The notes below the pieces were generated by a model. The model was not told the DNA's origin and ran no database searches. It saw only the letters and a list, made by a program, of their open reading frames with translations. From Sesamum alatum (Eukaryota; Streptophyta; Magnoliopsida; Lamiales; Pedaliaceae), in assembly GCA_034509735.1 (NCBI GenBank), contig JACGWO010000010.1, positions 16,505,193-16,569,192 of the forward strand: 64,000 nt of DNA, given 5' to 3'. Of this stretch, positions 57,993 to 64,000 are shown in pieces (the first letter of the stretch is position 1; the number at the start of each line of letters is the position of its first letter). Both the position numbers and the translations under genes were made by a program.

Positions 57993-58535
57993 ACTTGGTT
58001 TCAATGTCACAACCGATGGAGGAATGGATTAAGGTTAACTTTGATGGTGAGATATCGAAAGAAATGGAGGGTGGCAGTGTGGGAATTGTGGCGAGAGATC
58101 ACCAGGGTGCATGCATTGGTGGACTGCTAAGTTCTTCTCTGGAGTTATCGAACCATTGCATATTGAAGCACTTGCAGCGAGGACAATAACCGAGTTTTCC
58201 AGAGCACAGGGATGGTCACATTTAATCTTAGAAGACGACTGTTGGTAGGTTGTTTAGCTGCTGCAATTAAAGACCAATGAATTACCTCCAATCAGCCCCA
58301 TCCTGGATGATATTGTGGCTTTGCTACAGGACCAACCAAATGTGATATTTCAGTTTATTCACAGAACTGGGAATGTCCCGGCTCATTGCCCGACCCAGTT
58401 TGCTAAGCTTTATCCATTTTGTGATAAACTTCCATTAGATGTAAACCACGCCATTTTGGCGGACTCTTCTATTTATGAATCATAACCCGCTTCTTTCGTC
58501 AAAAAAGAAAGAAATAAAGAAAGAAAGAAATTGAG
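57993..58535 (+). pseudogene. LINE 3' end with RNase H and A-rich tail
   Basis: The plus frame reads EEWIKVNFDGEISKEMEGGS and VGIVARDHQGACIGGLLSS, an RVT_3 RNase H start with the first catalytic Asp (NFDG). After a frameshift the text EALAARTATEFSRAQGW and a decayed second half run to ~58480. An A-rich tail with GAAA units (58500-58533) follows, as at a LINE 3' end. It is 5' truncated and in the opposite orientation to the LINE fragment at 56571-57844. Confidence 0.7.
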
Positions 58536-59300
58536 GAAAAATAGGAAGATCGGTGCACTAGACTAAAGCTTGAAAAAGACCACAAAATAGGAGGAAAATT
58601 ATTTTTTTTCCCCTTCAAACGAAAATTCTATTAACTTTAACGGTTTTACTAATAGAAGGACCAAAAAAAAAAAGAAAAGTTTGAGGATCAAAACTGTAAC
58701 CTCAAATTATTTGAAAATCAAAAGCGCATGAGTGACTATATTTATGGACTAAAATCGCAATCATCCTCAAATTAGTCATTGCTAATATTTTATAAACTTT
58801 AAAAATATATTATAAAATATTTGAAATAAACTTACCAAAACACCCACTAAGCATTATAGGTAACATAACAAAATAAAAGAAAAACACCCACCCACCCACC
58901 TTTGAGTATAGACAAAGCAAAGCCCACTTCAATAGCATTTAATATACAAGAAAGACACCAAAATGAGGATACTAACGTGCATGTTGGCAGAGCCTTTTTA
59001 GCCAATTTGATGGACCGACCATCTCCACCTCTCCTTTCTTTTTCTATTAATAAATTCAAAATATTATTGACATTTTTTTAATGAATTAATTACAATTATA
59101 TTATAATTCCAACGGTGAAAACTATACCAATTAGTATACTGACCATCAATATCAAATATTTAAAATTAATTAACTTCCACCATTAAAGTAAACAGATAAC
59201 TACTATTAATGTAAACCAACAATACACATATTGGTTGGATATTTGAATTCATCCTAACTAAATTAGGTCTTATTAACCTAAACAGGAAAAAAAAAAAAGA
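58536..59300. other. AT-rich intergenic stretch
   Basis: 58640-58765 has half-MITE text (gaggatcaaaactgtaacct) without a visible partner. No gene seen. Confidence 0.45.
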
Positions 59301-59307
59301 AAGAAAT

Positions 59308-59705
59308 TTTGATCCTATAACATAGGTGGTAGGATTTTTGGTTCTGTACGAATTTATTTTAGGTTTTCAATCCTGTAATTTTAAAAAATTTTAAATTTCA
59401 GTCCTTTTCTGGCCAACACTTTTGAAATTGGGATTACCAACCAAATTTGTGATGTGGCAATCGAATTGCGTTGGCATTTTATGATGACATAGCAATCCAA
59501 CTAGACTGTGGCACTTCATAATAATGGCTGGAAAGGCCTAAGTTTAAAGGTCATGTGCTAGTCACATGCAATAATTTTACTAAATTAGTCGAAAAAAGAA
59601 CTAAAATCGTCAAAATTTTAAAATTACATGACTAAATTACGAAATTTATTCGCACAGGATCAAAAATGTCACCTCACTAATTATAGGATTAAAATTACAC
59701 GTTTT
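59308..59705. mobile_element. Short foldback MITE
   Basis: The left end TTTTGATCCTATAAC and inner GATTTTTGGTTCTGTACGAA are mirrored on the right by TTCGCACAGGATCAAAAATG and TTATAGGATTAAAATTACACG. The style is close to the 28164-29837 element (GGTCC-TGTAA words) but the sequence differs. The target duplication was not resolved. Confidence 0.6.
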
Positions 59706-60095
59706 CCACCACTGGCATGTATTTGTTTAAATCCATGACATACGAAATAGGAAACTAAAAATAGGGAAAAATAATATTAGCATTAGATATTTTTGCACAT
59801 GATCAAAACATCACATATAAGAAACAATATAAATACGTAAAATTATATATACTGACAAATTAATTTCAAGAGTGGTAGGAAAGCCAAAATTATTCTACAA
59901 CGAATCACTCAAATCGCCGGATCGGATCTTATATTCCAAATTATGTTATATCTTATATTCCATTTAACATATTTACATCATACCTGTATATTTTTTTTCT
60001 TAAATAAAATAAATAGTATAAAAATTACGTACAATGAATGTATATATTAAAGAGAATAGAAAATAAAACATGATTTAAAATAGATTATTCGATTT
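59706..60095. other. AT-rich intergenic stretch
   Basis: Nothing recognised apart from the start of the SINE target duplication. Confidence 0.5.
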
Positions 60096-60109
60096 GCGAA
60101 ATCCCAACG

Positions 60110-60367
60110 TTTTTTTTTTTTTTTAATTGAAAGCGATGAACTTTATCAATCGAAAATAAAGTGATTATATTCAGTCATGTCGACTATTAATATCGAACAG
60201 AGACAATTACTATCAATCATATCAATAATATCACATAAACTAACATATAACTATTATAGCAGCAAATAATACCTACCACACAGTAAAAACAAAATCTACC
60301 CACGCAGCGGCTCGAACCCATGACCTTTAAGATCATAGGGCCTCAGCTTCGCCAACTGAACTAAGCC
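60110..60367 (-). mobile_element. tRNA-derived SINE with perfect 14-bp TSD
   Basis: Minus strand: the head GGCTTAGTTCAGTTGGCGAA (A box region) is followed ~30 bases later by GGTCATGGGTTCGAGCC (B box). An AT-rich body and an A-tract at the 3' end follow. Flanking duplication GCGAAATCCCAACG at 60096-60109 and 60368-60381 is exact. Body ~258 bp. The promoter boxes and tail look intact, so this is one of the better preserved elements here. Confidence 0.93.
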
Positions 60368-60381
60368 GCGAAATCCCAACG

Positions 60382-61264
60382 CTGAACATTGAGTAGTTAA
60401 AAATCAATCAAATGCATTAGAAAAATAACTATAAGAGAATCTTTAATTCTACTTTTCTTACAACATTGAGTAGTTCTGTACAATTTAAAATTATGTCAGC
60501 GCATTTAGCAGTTCTATCAAACAAAATAAAGAATACATAAAACCATACCTCTTTTTCATGTCTTTTTTTTTTTTTTTTAAATTGTCTTTCCTTTTGAGTG
60601 CGTTATATATAAATGAATGAATGCACTTCTGGGCGGTGAGAACAACTTACGGTATACGTAATATATATGCCATCTTTCTTTTTGTTTTTGCTTCCCACTC
60701 TTTATTTAAAAATTAATCATGGTGGCAAGTCATTTCTATATGATATAATAACTATTTATTATGCTCTAGAATATATTAAAAATAAATATATAATTAACAC
60801 ATCATATTTCAAAATGAAAATAAAAACATAAAGAAATAAAAACAATAAACGTATTATCAACACAACAAAAAAAATAGTATAATTTTATTATATATCGTCA
60901 TTTGTGAGTGAAAAGTGTCTCTTTTTTTTTATATTAGTAAAGATAATAATAAATAATGGCCTATGGTATTTCAGGAAAACAAAAAACATGAAAATCAGTT
61001 AGTACACTATAATTTTTGTTGGGGTGTGGAGCATTACGATGTATTTTTTTCTAGAGGTAAAATCATGTTTTTACAATGCTTTTACGTATAAATTGTTGAT
61101 GGATAACATTTTCTTGTAATTCATAGAAAACTAATCTAATAGAAGCTGATTTTGTGCAATTGTGGATGGAGAAGAATTTTTCAAATTATGTAAATCTTGC
61201 GTTTTGCGATTACCTAGAGTCTATGGAAAAAGAAAGATAAATAAATTACTGTTCCAATACTCAA
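60382..61264. other. AT-rich intergenic stretch
   Basis: T-tracts at 60566-60580 and 60921-60930. No gene recognised. Confidence 0.5.
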
Positions 61265-61267
61265 TTG

Positions 61268-61702
61268 CTAGAGTACTTAAGGGGTATTTTGGTGAGTTTA
61301 TAAGCATTTTAAAATATTTTATAATATGTTTGAAAATTTATAAGATTCTACAAAATATTTGGTAATTTCTTTAGGAAAAAAATTATAAGTTCCAAAAATA
61401 AGATATGATAAAAGTTTATAAGTTTCAAAATAAGATATGGTAAAAGTTTATAAGTTCCAAAAATAAGATATGTTAAAAGTTTATATAAACTCTTTTTACA
61501 TAAAGGGAAAAAAAAATAAGATAAGAAATTCTCAACTTATTTTTAAAATTTTAAAAAACTTCTTCAAGTTAATATTTTATAAACTCTGTTATTTTATTTT
61601 ATCCAAACACATTAAAAATTTATTTATAAAATAAAATTTAACATTTTATCAATTTTAAAAAATATCTTATAAAATATTTGAATCAGCCGAACACCCCTCT
61701 AG
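61268..61702. mobile_element. MITE-like element with internal tandem units
   Basis: The left end AGGGGTATTTTGGTGAG and the right end (complement) AGGGGTGTTCGGCTGA are followed by TTATAAAATATTTT words in opposite orientation. Inside are three to four ~35-bp units (aagttccaaaaataagatat then ggtaaaagtttat; 61388-61490). TSD unresolved. Confidence 0.5.
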
Positions 61703-62109
61703 ATTTGGTCAAGGTACATATATAGGTATTCTTTTACCGCATTTAACTCATGCAAAGTCTTTCGCTTAAAACATGCATATATTCTATAGAGCGTGTATAA
61801 CATTAGGGAAAACAAAAATTAGTCTATTAACTTGGCTCGAATTCAATTAGTATACTAACTATGTCAATTTTTAATTTTATACAATATATTATAATTTTGT
61901 TTCAATTAAATTCAATTGAGGGTTTAGTTTCAATTTTCCGATCAATTGAACGGAATTTGACGATGTGGCAAATTATTACTTATGTGTTCGGCGAAATTAA
62001 CCACGTCAGCACGTGATGTGGTTAAAATTACAAGTGACAGATGACGTGGCCAAATATTTCTTCCAACATGACTTTAATTATATAAATATATATAATTAAA
62101 ATAAAATTA

Positions 62110-62340
62110 TTATATAATAAAAAATTAAAAAAAATCCACAACCCACCCCCCTTCCCCCCCCCCCAACCCACATGCGCCGTCCCTCCGTCAACCATAGAAG
62201 GGGCGACACCACCCCTGCGTGTTCCCGTTGAAGGGGACGCCGTTGCCCCCTTCACCATGGGCGACTCGCCGTCACCGTCGCCTGCCTCTGGGTGCGGCGT
62301 CGCCCCCTTCAATGGCGGGGGAAGGGATGGGGAAGGTTGG
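62110..62340. other. GC-rich island inside the foldback
   Basis: About 230 bases far richer in GC than the surrounding sequence, with C-tracts at 62148-62164 and repeated GGCGACG/CGTCGCC words. The minus-strand open frame (62028-62399) is Pro/Gly-rich low complexity and matches nothing I recognise. It could be a captured exon or merely a simple-repeat expansion. Confidence 0.4.
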
Positions 62341-62761
62341 TTAGTTTTTTTTGTTTTTTTTTTAATTTTTATTATATAAATAATAATTTTATTTTTCATA
62401 ACATATAATTATTTATAAATAATAGTTTTATTTTTATAATTTTATGTATTATATGATTAATATAAGAATTTTATTTTTTATAAATTATTGTTATTTTTAT
62501 TATCTATATGTATTTATAGAATAAATATTTATAATTACCTATAATATTATGTATGTTTTATAAAATAAAATTTTATGTATTCTTTCATCTATAATGTTAT
62601 AAATAAAAAAATAATTCTATGTTTTTTTCATAAAATAAATTTTATGTATTCTTTTATCTATAATTTTATAAATAAAAAATATTTTTTATTTATAATTTTA
62701 AAAACAATTTTATGTATTTTTATAAAATAATAATTAATTTTTATAATCTATAAATATTTAT

Positions 62762-62945
62762 TGCCACATGGGATAAAAAATAATCCACTTCCAGTGCCAA
62801 GTCATTTTTAGTGCCACATGGAATAAAAAAATATCCATTTCAAGTGACAAGTTATTTTTAGTGCCACATGGGATAAAAAATCATAAACATTGCGAAGTCA
62901 AGTGCCACATCATATGTTTGTGCCACATAGGATAAAAATTCCCCA
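62762..62945. repeat. Tandem repeat, ~57 bp x 3 to 4
   Basis: Units begin gtgccacatgggataaaaaa and contain caagtgccaagtcatttttag-like text. The last unit is the most diverged. Confidence 0.8.
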
Positions 62946-63128
62946 AAATTTTCAGCATGTGAGGTGCACATGCTCTTTCACGGCCAAAAAAGCAGATTCC
63001 GGTGACCGGTGTGTTTAATTGCAGCAATTGTGCAAGATAATATAGAAAATTAAAAATAACATAGTTAGTGTATTAAAATTGAATTCGAGCCAAGTTAATG
63101 GACTAATTTTTTTTTCCCTATAACATTA

Positions 63129-64000
63129 TGCAGAGAATAATATGTATTTTTGTAATTGATAATATGTCTCAAACTAACTATATCCGAGGCATAGAAAATT
63201 TATAGGATAAATTGCATCAACATTCTCTAAGGTACGTTTGATTGAGATGAAGAAAAGTGGAAGTATAAAAGAAGTGGGAGTAAAAATAGATGTATAAAAA
63301 AAAGTTTAGTGTTTTGGTTTGGGGGAAGAGATGGGGGGAAGTAAAACTGGATGCATATGAAACCCCTCGGGAGTCTAATTTTGTTCTCGTCCGAAATTGG
63401 GCAGAAAAGTGGAAGTATAAGGCCAGAAAGACCAAAAAAAAAAAAAAAAGCACATATTTTATTTTTATTTACTCTATTGCTCATATATAGATCTATTTCC
63501 CTCCAATTCTTTTCTCCTTATCGCTGATAATATCATACATAATCGTCAGAGGAAAGATAACCAAATCGTTAGAAAAACTACTATGTCGAAGTCAACAATT
63601 AAGTAAACATACTTTGCATTTGCGATTTTTCAAAAAAGAATTATTGTTAATTTGCTACTAAAATTTGTTGAATATGCCTTTCCTCTAATTTTGTTACCTC
63701 TTCCTGCCACCGGCACTAGATTTTGTCCGTGAACCAAAATTGTTCATAAACTAATAAATTTTGTCCTCCCGCCTGATGCACTCACTTTTGTCAAGATATC
63801 ACTCAACAAAATAAGAAAAAAAAAAATGTGAATCTAGGTTGTTGAAAGTTGGGTTTTATTATTGTTCGTGTTTGATAAATATTATTGTTCGTGTTGATAA
63901 ATATTTTTATTAATAAGGTTTTTAAATCTTTGATAAACTAAAATTATATTAGTATAATTTTAACTTATTTATTTTCTAATACAAAATGAAGACAAAGGGT
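63129..64000. other. AT-rich intergenic stretch to the window end
   Basis: No gene or delimited element recognised. An A-tract lies at 63434-63449 and a near-duplicated tattattgttcgtgtttgat at 63857-63900. Confidence 0.45.

Larger units (their letters stand above)
61806..63118. mobile_element. Foldback (Mutator-like) element, 1,313 bp
   Basis: Ends GGGAAAACAAAAATTAGTC and, in complement, GGGAAAAAAAAATTAGTCC, continuing inverted through TTAACTTGGCTCGAATTCAA. TATAACATTA flanks both sides (61796-61805 and 63119-63128), a 9-10-bp duplication. The interior carries a GC-rich island and a tandem array. Confidence 0.9.

Noticed and set aside
62028..62399. 123-codon Pro/Gly-rich frame in the GC-rich island
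   Set aside because: Low complexity with homopolymer tracts and no recognised domain; the island is reported as a feature without a protein call.

Overview
The window looks like intergenic DNA from a flowering plant, most likely a eudicot. It is AT-rich and almost entirely made of transposable elements, most of them nested, and I see no intact host gene. Lineages present are MuDR-type MULE, CACTA (En/Spm), Ac-like hAT, a Ty3/gypsy chromovirus, several Ty1/copia families, L1-type LINE fragments, a tRNA-derived SINE and many foldback/MITE elements. That mixture is typical of plants. Every transposase or polyprotein found is broken by stops or frameshifts. There is one 500-base assembly gap (24282-24781).

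Region A (1-28043) is one old MuDR-like MULE in minus orientation, expanded by later insertions. A gypsy chromovirus (1287-19534, minus) sits in its transposase gene with a perfect 5-bp target duplication. Rejoining the MULE across it restores the reading frame. A CACTA element (2833-11778) carrying both a TNP2 and a TNPA-like gene sits inside the 3' LTR of that gypsy element, and the 5' LTR preserves the empty site. A MITE (13719-14148) lies in the gypsy pol region. A second cluster in the MULE (about 19894-24781) has an LTR, a minus-strand copia element and a plus-strand copia LTR ending at the gap.

Region B (28044-37000) is a run of foldback elements. Three (28164-29837, 31845-33084, 33109-33933) have terminal inverted repeats and 9-bp target duplications, exact or nearly so, the Mutator signature; the others are less well delimited. 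The largest, 28164-29837, is almost all palindrome and appears to carry a captured acidic-tail coding fragment in both arms. Region C (37001-39750) is a decayed MULE in which a transposase remnant and a plant mobile domain (PMD) gene remnant are joined head to head.

Region D (39798-55648) is a plus-strand copia element with a matching 5-bp target duplication. It was split by a non-autonomous CACTA (41323-47631), which divides the protease/integrase junction, and by an Ac-like hAT (49999-54290), which divides RNase H. Region E (55654-64000) holds two opposed LINE 3' fragments around a copia LTR scrap, a complete SINE with a 14-bp target duplication (60110-60367), and further foldback elements including 61806-63118.

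The nesting gives a relative order: the MULE and copia-2 are the hosts and hence older, then gypsy-1 and the copia cluster, then CACTA-1; in region D the CACTA-2 and hAT insertions are the younger events.
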